Shown piece by piece: positions 1 to 6,121 of a DNA stretch of 6,712 nucleotides (positions are counted from its first letter, which is position 1; each line of letters begins with the position of its first letter). Source of the DNA: Chitinophagales bacterium (GTDB lineage Bacteria > Bacteroidota > Bacteroidia > Chitinophagales > Saprospiraceae); NCBI GenBank assembly GCA_013298445.1, contig JAAFHQ010000336.1:1-6712 (forward strand), in the 5' to 3' direction. A program made the translations under genes and the position numbers. The notes under the pieces were generated by a model, which saw nothing but the letters and a program-made list of their open reading frames with translations, was not told the origin of the DNA and ran no database searches.

Positions 1-2801
1 TCGGGATCGTTGCGCAATTCGCGGGGGTAACGCACGCGCACATTGTAGCGCTCACGGCCTTCCACAGTTTGGGTAACCGAGGTTCCGCCAATCGAAGCTT
101 CGATGTAACTTTGCACATCCGCGATGCTCAGCCCGTGCCGGGCAATGGCGGCGCGGTCAATTTCCAGCTCGATGTAGGGTTTGCCAACGATCCGATCTGC
201 AAAAACGGCCGCATCTTTTACCCCTTCCACCTCGCGGAGTAATTTTTCAATTTCGAGGCCAAAGGCTTCGATACTTTCCAGTGTCGGCCCCTTGATCTTG
301 ATACCCATGGGAGCACGCATCCCCGTTTGCAGCATGATCAATCGGGTTTCGATGGGTTGCAATTTGGGGGCAGAGGTAATACCCGGGAGTTGGGTCACTT
401 TGCTGATTTCATCCCAAATGTCGTCGGGCGATTGGATGTGGTCGCGCCACTGGCGAAAATACTGGCCGTTGCGGTCTTCCACCAATTCACCTTTTTTATC
501 CCTCACATATTCCCCCTTGTTATCCACCTTAAAGCGGAGTCGATTGCCATTCTCATCCGTTTTGTATTCGGATTTGTACAAAATCACGTTTTCGTACATG
601 GGTAATGGCGCGGGGTCGAGGGCACTTTCCACCCGACCCGCTTTACCCACCACCGTTTCTACCTCGGGAATGGCCGTTACGGCCATGTCCAGCATCCGCA
701 AATTGCGCGCATTTTCCTGCGTCCCTGCATGGGGCATCGCGCTGGGCATCAGCAGGAAAGAACCTTCATCCAGGGCGGGCATAAACTCACGGCCAATCCC
801 CCTGAAAATGAAATAGCCTGCGCTCAAAATGCCCAGCGGAATGAGCATAAACAGCAGCTTGTATTCCAGAAAAAAAGCCAATAAGGGGCGGTATATAACC
901 GTCATTCCGTAAAGAAGCCCCAACAGGGTTGCAATGATTCCACCAACAAACAGGTAATTGAGTACAAATGACTGATCCACTCCCAGCGGCATCCACATGC
1001 GGGTGATCAGGGCAGCTACGATTGCGGCGTAGACCAAATTGATGCCTTGCTTGATTCGTTCATGCAGAGTGCCCCCAAAACGTTTTTCACTCCAGACCAA
1101 TACTGCTGCCGAAAGACCAACGATCAGCAAAATAAAACCCAGGGTGTTTTGCTGAAAAATCAATGCTACTATCCCACCCAAAAACAGAACCCCGGCACCA
1201 AGCCAGCGCCAAAAACGCCGCGTCACTTTCCAGGAAAAAACAGTGTGCGCCAAAGCTGGCAATACCATAATGGCCAAGACGATTGCCGCACCTAGGGCAA
1301 AGGTTTTGGTAAAAGCCAGCGGGCGGAACAATTTGCCCTCGGCACCTTCAAGGGCGAATACGGGTAAAAAGCTCACAATCGTGGTCAATACTGCTGCCAC
1401 CACCGCCGAGCCAACTTCTGCCGAACCTTCATACACAGTGGTGAACAAATCTTCTTTATCTCCATGGGTTTCTAACCTGCGCACAATGTTTTCCGAGATC
1501 ACAATACCAACGTCGACCATGGTCCCAATGGCAATTGCGATGCCCGAAAGCGCCACGATATTGGCATCCACGCCAACCAATTTCATCACGATAAAAGTCA
1601 TCAACACCGCAATGGGCAAAAGCCCAGATACGACCAGGGAAGCCCGCAGGTTGAACAAAAGTACGATGACCACGATGATGGTGGTGAGGATTTCCTGAAT
1701 CAAGTTGCTGTACAGTGTGCCCAAAGTTTCTTTGATCAGGTGGCTGCGGTCGTAAAAGGGCACTATTTTTACTTGGGAAAGGGTGCCATCGGCCAGTACC
1801 TTGCTGGGCAAACCGGGTTCAATTTCGGCGATCCGCTCTTTTACTTTTTGAATCACTTCCAAAGGGTTGGAGCCAAAACGCGCTACCACTACCCCACCTA
1901 CAGCCTCGGCACCTGATTTGTCCAAAATCCCCCGGCGTTCAGCAGGGCCGATGTTGACCTTGGCGATGTCGCGAATACGGACGGGGATGTTGTTGCTGAC
2001 CCGCACCACGGTTTCTTCCAGGTCGGCCAAGGTTTTGATGTAGCCAAGCCCGCGTACGTAGTACTCCACCAGGTTGAGTTCCAGGGTTTGGGCACCAATA
2101 TCGAGGTTAGATTGGCGCACGGCGTTCATCACTTCTTCCAGGCTGATGTTGTAGGTACGCAGCGCTTGAGGATCAACGTCAATTTGGTACTCTTTGACAA
2201 AACCACCAATCGAGGCTACCTCGGACACCCCCGCAGCAGAGGTCAATCCATAACGTACGTAAAAGTCCTGAATGCTGCGCAATTCGTGGGCATCCCAACC
2301 GCCCGTGGCTTTGCCTTGTGGGTCACGACCTTCGAGGGTGTACCAGAAAATTTGCCCCAATCCAGTTGCATCCGGGCCGAGAGTAGGTTGTACATTTTGC
2401 GGCAGCAGACTGGAAGGCAAGGAATTGAGTTTTTCCAAAATCCGCGACCGACTCCAGTAAAAATCAATCTGATCCTCAAAAATGATGTAGATGCTGGAAA
2501 AGCCAAACATGGAGGTGGATCGGATGCTTTTCACCCCCGGCAAACCCAACAATGTAGTCGTTAGCGGATAGGTAATCTGGTTTTCGATGTCCTGTGGCGA
2601 ACGCCCCGGCCAGTCGGTGTATACAATCTGCTGGTTTTCGCCAATGTCGGGAATGGCATCTACCGCCACCGGATCACGGGGCAAGCCCGGAATGTGGAAG
2701 TCGAAAGGAGCCGATACCAATCCCCAACCGGTAAAAAGCAGCAGTACAACCCAGGCCATGAGCTTATTGTGCAAGAAAAAATAGATGATCTTGTTCAACA
2801 T
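1..2801 (-). CDS. cusA: CusA/CzcA-family heavy-metal RND efflux transporter, probably Cu(I)/Ag(I) (3' end cut by window edge)
   Basis: Inner-membrane proton-driven pump of the HME-RND family, which normally works as a trimer with a periplasmic adaptor and an outer-membrane channel. The frame is open from the ATG at 2801 to base 1, about 933 codons; the C-terminal transmembrane half is missing. TM1 is near residues 14-30. The TM4 signature GIAIAIGTMVDVGIVISEN carries D430, matching the proton-relay Asp405 of E. coli CusA. M685 (LLMPSAMP), M735 (PLPMYEN) and M823 (IMLQTGM) align by eye with M573, M623 and M672, the Cu/Ag-binding triad of CusA; this favours copper/silver over Zn/Co/Cd. The visible end (TVEGRERYNVRVRYPREL) is typical porter-domain sequence. 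Two additions relative to E. coli CusA are visible: about four extra hydrophobic segments at 534-637 and a repeat-bearing insertion at about 743-782. It begins 10 nt after the DUF2911 stop, so the two are probably co-transcribed. Family call very secure; metal specificity inferred. Confidence 0.95.
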   Translation of the reverse strand, partial: MLNKIIYFFLHNKLMAWVVLLLFTGWGLVSAPFDFHIPGLPRDPVAVDAIPDIGENQQIVYTDWPGRSPQDIENQITYPLTTTLLGLPGVKSIRSTSMFGFSSIYIIFEDQIDFYWSRSRILEKLNSLPSSLLPQNVQPTLGPDATGLGQIFWYTLEGRDPQGKATGGWDAHELRSIQDFYVRYGLTSAAGVSEVASIGGFVKEYQIDVDPQALRTYNISLEEVMNAVRQSNLDIGAQTLELNLVEYYVRGLGYIKTLADLEETVVRVSNNIPVRIRDIAKVNIGPAERRGILDKSGAEAVGGVVVARFGSNPLEVIQKVKERIAEIEPGLPSKVLADGTLSQVKIVPFYDRSHLIKETLGTLYSNLIQEILTTIIVVIVLLFNLRASLVVSGLLPIAVLMTFIVMKLVGVDANIVALSGIAIAIGTMVDVGIVISENIVRRLETHGDKEDLFTTVYEGSAEVGSAVVAAVLTTIVSFLPVFALEGAEGKLFRPLAFTKTFALGAAIVLAIMVLPALAHTVFSWKVTRRFWRWLGAGVLFLGGIVALIFQQNTLGFILLIVGLSAAVLVWSEKRFGGTLHERIKQGINLVYAAIVAALITRMWMPLGVDQSFVLNYLFVGGIIATLLGLLYGMTVIYRPLLAFFLEYKLLFMLIPLGILSAGYFIFRGIGREFMPALDEGSFLLMPSAMPHAGTQENARNLRMLDMAVTAIPEVETVVGKAGRVESALDPAPLPMYENVILYKSEYKTDENGNRLRFKVDNKGEYVRDKKGELVEDRNGQYFRQWRDHIQSPDDIWDEISKVTQLPGITSAPKLQPIETRLIMLQTGMRAPMGIKIKGPTLESIEAFGLEIEKLLREVEGVKDAAVFADRIVGKPYIELEIDRAAIARHGLSIADVQSYIEASIGGTSVTQTVEGRERYNVRVRYPRELRNDP

Positions 2802-2811
2802 GATCTGCTAC

Positions 2812-3702
2812 TTAATTTTTGTCCGCGTTCGCCCGTTTTTGGAAATCGGCAATACGTTTGGTTAAATCTTTGATCGCACTGCTCAGCTTTTCCTTTTCAG
2901 CCAAAACCAAAGCGCGTTGGGCAGCAGCCAATGCCGTTGGATATTCCCCCAAATCCGCGTAGATTTTTTGCGCCAAATTGGGGATGAAAAAGGTTTTATC
3001 GTCCAGTTTTTCAGCCGCTTCTACCCAGGTTTTGGCTTGCTGGATGTCCCGTTTGGTGGCATAGTAATAAGCGGCAGCCTGGAACAGCAAATCAGCATTT
3101 TTCTCCTGCTTGTCAATCAGGCGCTTTTGTATTTCCGCCATGTTGTTGAAGTCAGCAATGGTCTGAAGTGGAATTTTGACCATGGTATTTTCCCACATCA
3201 AGTTCAGAGAACTTTCTCCACGTGGGTTAAAATCGCCAAACTCGATAGTGAAGGTTTCATAAAAGCGCCCCGCTGCTTCCGGCTTTACCTTGAAGCGGTG
3301 AATGTCCACTTGCGGGTCGTAACCAAAAGCGCCGTGCAGAGTGGCATCCCGATTGAGGATGAGCGTCCACTCCTCTGGGCCAGGGATGCTGAAAAGGGAA
3401 TATTTGCCCGTCGGAATTTTTTTGCCGCCAATGATCACCGTTTCGCGCAAGGCCAGGGCCGTACAATCGTTGGCACCTGTGCGCCACAGACTGTCGAAGG
3501 GGATTAGCTGGCCGAAAATTTTACGGCCCCGTGCGGAAGGCCGACCATAAGTTACGGTGATGTCACTTTCGCCAAAATTTTGCACCAGGGTAGCATCCGG
3601 GCTGGCAGTGGGGGCTTTTAAAGTGGCTTGTGCAGCTGCCTCTTGCAGACAAATACCGTATACACAAAGGGCTAAAATACTGCTGAGCAATACTTTTTTC
3701 AT
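2812..3702 (-). CDS. Secreted DUF2911-domain protein with helical TPR-like C-terminus
   Basis: A 296-residue protein of unknown function. The chosen ATG at 3702 starts a clear signal peptide (MKKVLLSSILALCVYGICLQ, then an AAAQ/A cleavage-like site near residue 25), so the product is expected in the periplasm or outer envelope. An in-frame ATG two codons upstream (3708) is possible; a start at 3774 would put 24 polar residues before the signal. Residues 52-78 carry the DUF2911 hallmark YGRPSARGRKIFG followed by LIPFDSLWRTGANDCT, with the rest of the beta-rich domain running to about 185. Residues 190-292 are helical and alanine-rich (LLFQAAAYYYATKRDIQQAK, GEYPTALAAAQRAL) and look like one or two TPR-type hairpins. 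The stop lies 10 nt before cusA, which suggests one transcript. No enzymatic role is known to me; the neighbourhood suggests envelope metal stress, which is inference. Confidence 0.88.
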   Translation of the reverse strand: MKKVLLSSILALCVYGICLQEAAAQATLKAPTASPDATLVQNFGESDITVTYGRPSARGRKIFGQLIPFDSLWRTGANDCTALALRETVIIGGKKIPTGKYSLFSIPGPEEWTLILNRDATLHGAFGYDPQVDIHRFKVKPEAAGRFYETFTIEFGDFNPRGESSLNLMWENTMVKIPLQTIADFNNMAEIQKRLIDKQEKNADLLFQAAAYYYATKRDIQQAKTWVEAAEKLDDKTFFIPNLAQKIYADLGEYPTALAAAQRALVLAEKEKLSSAIKDLTKRIADFQKRANADKN

Positions 3703-3806
3703 AACCATGAAGTTGATAGGTGCTTGATTCAGCACCGGAGAATGAGTAATGGAAAAAGATAAAACTGTTTTCAACAGGACGATGAAAACGCAGGAAAATC
3801 AGCAGG
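3703..3806 (-). other. Intergenic spacer between the HYC_CC_PP-like gene and the DUF2911 gene
   Basis: This 104-nt gap lies inside the presumed metal-efflux operon. No TAnnTTTG promoter box was found on the minus strand, so the downstream genes are probably read from the promoter upstream of the cysteine-rich gene. It holds a 6-bp hairpin (3719-3736) close to the DUF2911 start. A weaker 5-bp stem (3765-3777) is followed on the minus strand by a T-rich run (3751-3764). Either could tune the ratio of upstream to downstream product, but neither is strong. Confidence 0.4.
3719..3736 (-). other. Small hairpin just upstream of the DUF2911 start
   Basis: On the minus strand GGTGCT pairs perfectly with AGCACC across a 6-nt loop. 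The stem ends about 16 nt before the chosen ATG (10 nt before the alternative ATG at 3708), so in mRNA it would sit where the ribosome loads. It could affect translation, but a 6-bp stem of this kind can also occur by chance. Confidence 0.3.
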
Positions 3807-4253
3807 CTAACAAAGGAAGGATTGCACCAACACGGGAATGTCCTGCATTCGAGGCGGTGGCTTGTAAAGGTAAAAGCGCAGGATTTTTTGATTATGGGGG
3901 AGAATATCTCGGGAAAATTCCAAGGCAAAATTTAAGCTTGGGGGCAAAATAAAAGCGTCAGCGACAAGGCTGAGGGCTAGCACCTTTTGTAAGGTAGGCT
4001 GGGTGTCGGTTTTGAGGAAAGAAGATTTGTCCGAACAGCAGGGAATGCGTGAAAGGCTTTCCTGTTCAGTGCTCGCTTCCGCTTTTTCACAACAAGAGCT
4101 TTTAACCAACATTCGCTTTTGGCAACAACTTTTAGGTTGTACAAACAAGGCTACTTTTTTACCCCGCATTTGGCACAAATGCTCAAACACCATTATCCCG
4201 CTGGAGGATAATAGGATGTTGAGTGCCAAGATGAGGTGCAAAATTTTTAGCAT
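3807..4253 (-). CDS. Small cysteine-rich secreted/anchored protein, HYC_CC_PP-like
   Basis: A 148-residue protein resembling the Bacteroidota family named HYC_CC_PP after its conserved residues. The ATG at 4253 begins a hydrophobic leader (MLKILHLILALNILLSSSGI, residues 1-20), so it is exported or tethered to the inner membrane. Right after it comes EHLC (H25, C27), a variant of the usual HYC. Three cysteine pairs follow at C43-C44, C54-C55 and C72-C73, then a hydrophobic stretch near 88-104, KPPP at 131-134 and a terminal Cys148. A TTG seven codons upstream (4274) is a poorer start and would overlap the proposed promoter box at 4272-4279. The Cys/His content together with a downstream CusA-type pump suggests binding of Cu(I) or Ag(I), or a redox/sensor role; none of this is shown by sequence alone. 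A 104-nt gap separates it from the DUF2911 gene. It is visibly more AT-rich than cusA. Confidence 0.8.
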   Translation of the reverse strand: MLKILHLILALNILLSSSGIMVFEHLCQMRGKKVALFVQPKSCCQKRMLVKSSCCEKAEASTEQESLSRIPCCSDKSSFLKTDTQPTLQKVLALSLVADAFILPPSLNFALEFSRDILPHNQKILRFYLYKPPPRMQDIPVLVQSFLC

Positions 4254-4271
4254 TGGGTTGCTATTTGAGGG

Positions 4272-4279
4272 CAAAGATA
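4272..4279 (-). promoter_or_regulatory. Putative Bacteroidota -7 box for the metal-efflux cluster
   Basis: On the minus strand the sequence is TATCTTTG, an exact match to the Bacteroidota -7 consensus TAnnTTTG. It lies in the 59-nt gap after the Uma2 gene, 18 nt before the ATG of the cysteine-rich gene, giving a predicted leader of roughly 10-15 nt. No TTTG was found at the usual -33 distance (19-21 nt upstream), so the promoter may be weak or need an activator, as would suit a metal-inducible operon; the latter is inference. Confidence 0.5.
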
Positions 4280-4312
4280 CGGTTGAAAACGATGTGCACG
4301 GGGATTTTGTTT

Positions 4313-4903
4313 TTACAAGAGCTGATCCATAATCTTTTGCAAATTAAACTGTACCCCTTCCATCACGGTGATATCTTCTTCCCATTCGAAATGTTGTACA
4401 TCTTCTCCGGGGACTATAACTTTGACCGAGTGCACCTCCGTAAATATCCAGATGATTTTTTTGACTCCAAATTCGAGAAGTTGGCGGTTTTTACGATCAA
4501 AATAGTCGATAGAAGCCCCTGGCGAATCCAAATCTGCTTTGGTGTCGATTTCAATGGCAATTTCTGGTGGGTTGGCGGAATATTGATTGCTGAGTACGAA
4601 GTTTTCTTTGTTAAAAATGGCAATGTCAGCTATACGAACAGTTTCTCTTGCAATTTGCAAACCTAAGTTGCCTGTAGTCAAAATGTATTCCCGTCTAAGC
4701 GATGATTTAAGTGTAAAACCAATTTCTGATTTGATCCAAGCCTGCAAATTATTTTGACAACTGACACTATCCGCTCCATCATTATTTACCAAAACTTCAC
4801 GATATCCCCTGTAATAAATCGGCCGACCATCATCCATCTCGTAGATGAGGTAGCTGGGAATCTCCTGCGTTTTGGCACTAGAACTAAGCGTCATCTCTAC
4901 CAT
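4313..4903 (-). CDS. Uma2-family protein (DUF820, PD-(D/E)XK nuclease-like)
   Basis: A 196-residue protein from the ATG at 4903; an ATG three codons further in (4894) is also possible. Uma2 proteins share a restriction-endonuclease-like fold and often occur in many copies per genome, but their cellular role is poorly known. Visible signatures are RIADIAIF with candidate acidic D93 (normally PDv), PPEIAIEIDTKAD at 112-124 with E118 and D120 (normally PDlvvEV.S), K138 in YFDRKNRQLLEFGV, and KKIIWIF at 148-154 matching the usual GV.EYWivD end of the domain. Residues 20-45 (IYEMDDGRPIYYRGYREVL) form the typical N-terminal part. The nuclease core appears complete, though with IAD instead of PD. 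The frame stays open up to 5044, but the extra residues would overlap the promoter region and lack family resemblance. It is AT-rich compared with serC and cusA, and stands alone between them. Activity on DNA is an untested assumption. Confidence 0.85.
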   Translation of the reverse strand: MVEMTLSSSAKTQEIPSYLIYEMDDGRPIYYRGYREVLVNNDGADSVSCQNNLQAWIKSEIGFTLKSSLRREYILTTGNLGLQIARETVRIADIAIFNKENFVLSNQYSANPPEIAIEIDTKADLDSPGASIDYFDRKNRQLLEFGVKKIIWIFTEVHSVKVIVPGEDVQHFEWEEDITVMEGVQFNLQKIMDQLL

Positions 4904-4909
4904 TTTTTT

Positions 4910-4940
4910 CAAAAATAAGCCTTTTTTGCCTAAAGTCAAA
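4910..4940 (-). promoter_or_regulatory. Strong Bacteroidota-type promoter for the Uma2 gene
   Basis: On the minus strand TTTG (4937-4940) is followed after exactly 19 nt by TATTTTTG (4910-4917). This fits the Bacteroidota primary sigma consensus TTTG-N19-21-TAnnTTTG. The -7 box ends only 6 nt before the ATG at 4903, so transcription should begin almost at that codon. Either the mRNA is nearly leaderless or translation starts at the ATG at 4894. It also argues against the longer upstream reading frame. Confidence 0.65.
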
Positions 4941-5016
4941 CCAAAGAGCAGCTTTCCCATCGTAAAAAAAGCCACAAAACTTCCATTTTTTCCAAGCGGG
5001 CACCACCTAGAAAACC

Positions 5017-5024
5017 TATTTTTG
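5017..5024 (+). promoter_or_regulatory. Putative Bacteroidota -7 box for serC
   Basis: TATTTTTG matches the TAnnTTTG consensus exactly and lies 23 nt before the serC ATG, giving a leader of roughly 15-20 nt. No TTTG occurs 19-21 nt upstream, so the -33 element is weak or absent. There is no purine-rich ribosome-binding site before the ATG, which is normal for Bacteroidota. Confidence 0.5.
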
Positions 5025-5047
5025 CACCACCAAAATTTGCACACCCA

Positions 5048-6121
5048 ATGAAGAAATACAATTTCAGTCCTGGGCCGGCTATATTACCAGCATCGGTCAT
5101 TGAAGAAGCCGCTCGTGGCGTACTCAATATCAACAACAGTGGACTATCTATTTTAGAGATCTCCCACCGTAGCAAAGACTTCATCGCTATCGCTGCTCAA
5201 GCTGAGCAACTGGTACGCGACTTACTGAATCTCAGCGATGATTACGCGGTGTTGTTCCTTTCCGGAGGCGCCAGTACGCAGTTCTTCATGGCACCCATGA
5301 ACTTGCTGAACGAGGACGAGACCGCCGCGTACGTCAATACGGGCACTTGGGCTGACAAAGCCATCAAGGAAGCCAAACTCTTTGGCAAAGTGGAAGTGTT
5401 GGCTTCGTCCAAGGAACAAAATTACACCTTCATTCCCAAAGGTTGGACGGTGCCCGGCCATGCCAAATACCTGCACCTGACCAGCAACAACACCGTCTAC
5501 GGTACCCAGTACCACTGGTGGCCCGATACCGAAGTGCCGATTGTATGCGATATGTCTTCGGATATCTTCAGCCGTCCGATTCCGGTCGAGAAATTTGGAT
5601 TGATCTATGCTGGAGCACAAAAGAACATGGGCCCCGCAGGAACCACACTGGTGATTGTACGCAAAGACTTGCTCGGCAAAGTAAACCGCGCCATTCCATC
5701 CATGTTGCAATATGGCATCCATGACGCCAACGACAGCATGTACAATACTCCACCGGTATTCCCCATCTACGTTTCGATGCTGACCATGCAGTGGGTCAAA
5801 GAACAAGGCGGACTTGCAGCAATGGGCGCACACAACCAGGCCAAAGGCGACTTGTTCTACCACGAACTGGACGCTAACCCACTCTTCAACGGCACTGTTA
5901 CCGAAAAAGGCGACCGCTCCTTGATGAACCCAACTTTCCTGGCCATCAACGAAGAAGTCGACAAGGCTTTTGATGCTGCGGCCAAAGCTGCGGGTATCGA
6001 TGGCATCCGTGGGCACCGCTCAGTAGGTGGTTTCCGCGCTTCCATGTACAATGCCATGCCGCTGGAAGGTGTGCAGGTGTTGGTAGATGTGATGCGGGAT
6101 ACTGCGCAGAAAATGGGCTAA
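5048..6121 (+). CDS. serC: Phosphoserine aminotransferase (EC 2.6.1.52)
   Basis: Cytosolic PLP enzyme that converts 3-phosphohydroxypyruvate plus glutamate to 3-phosphoserine plus 2-oxoglutarate, the second step of serine synthesis; in some bacteria it also serves PLP synthesis. The gene is complete at 357 residues, close to the 362 of E. coli SerC. Family signatures run in order: NFSPGPAILP (5-14), ISHRSKDF with R41 that contacts substrate (38-45), SGGAST for the PLP phosphate (72-77), W101 stacking on the PLP ring, TSNNTVYG (145-152), D168 in VCDMSSD, GAQKNMGPAG (189-198) with Schiff-base K192, and GHRSVGGFRASMYN (322-335) with H323, R324 and R330. The ATG at 5048 gives the standard N-terminus. 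It is divergent from Uma2; serA, a frequent partner in Bacteroidota, is not next to it. A large hairpin begins 46 nt after the stop. Confidence 0.98.
   Translation: MKKYNFSPGPAILPASVIEEAARGVLNINNSGLSILEISHRSKDFIAIAAQAEQLVRDLLNLSDDYAVLFLSGGASTQFFMAPMNLLNEDETAAYVNTGTWADKAIKEAKLFGKVEVLASSKEQNYTFIPKGWTVPGHAKYLHLTSNNTVYGTQYHWWPDTEVPIVCDMSSDIFSRPIPVEKFGLIYAGAQKNMGPAGTTLVIVRKDLLGKVNRAIPSMLQYGIHDANDSMYNTPPVFPIYVSMLTMQWVKEQGGLAAMGAHNQAKGDLFYHELDANPLFNGTVTEKGDRSLMNPTFLAINEEVDKAFDAAAKAAGIDGIRGHRSVGGFRASMYNAMPLEGVQVLVDVMRDTAQKMG

Larger units (their letters stand above)
4904..5047. promoter_or_regulatory. Divergent promoter region between the Uma2 gene and serC
   Basis: This 144-nt region has Uma2 leaving on the minus strand and serC on the plus strand. 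Each side has its own TATTTTTG box (4910-4917 minus, 5017-5024 plus), so the two genes are probably transcribed independently. The serC-proximal side also carries the direct repeats GCACCACC (5000-5007 and 5024-5031) and TTTGCAC (5021-5027 and 5036-5042). No protein-coding potential was supported here. Confidence 0.5.

Noticed and set aside
181..816. Plus-strand open frame of about 211 codons opposite the transporter gene
   Set aside because: It lies entirely antisense to a strongly recognisable RND pump frame, is rich in Ser/Pro/Arg with no family resemblance, and mirrors the codon bias of the real gene.
1243..1698. Plus-strand open frame of about 151 codons
   Set aside because: Antisense to the TM3-TM6 region of the pump; low-complexity Thr/Ala/Ser composition typical of a shadow frame.
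3703..3774. 24-residue N-terminal extension of the DUF2911 protein
   Set aside because: It would bury a textbook signal peptide that begins at the ATG at 3702.
3751..3777. Possible minus-strand intrinsic terminator (5-bp stem plus T-rich run)
   Set aside because: The stem is only five pairs, mostly A/T, with an interrupted T run; too weak to call, though partial attenuation cannot be excluded.
4254..4274. TTG start seven codons upstream for the cysteine-rich protein
   Set aside because: It would overlap the proposed -7 box and add polar residues before a hydrophobic leader; ATG at 4253 is more natural.
4904..5044. 47-residue N-terminal extension of the Uma2 protein
   Set aside because: The extension overlaps a consensus promoter, contains Trp/Lys/Phe-rich sequence unlike the family, and good ATG codons exist at 4903 and 4894.
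5222..6016. Minus-strand open frame of about 264 codons inside serC
   Set aside because: Long because of the codon bias of serC; its product shows no recognisable motif, whereas the plus strand contains every SerC active-site signature.
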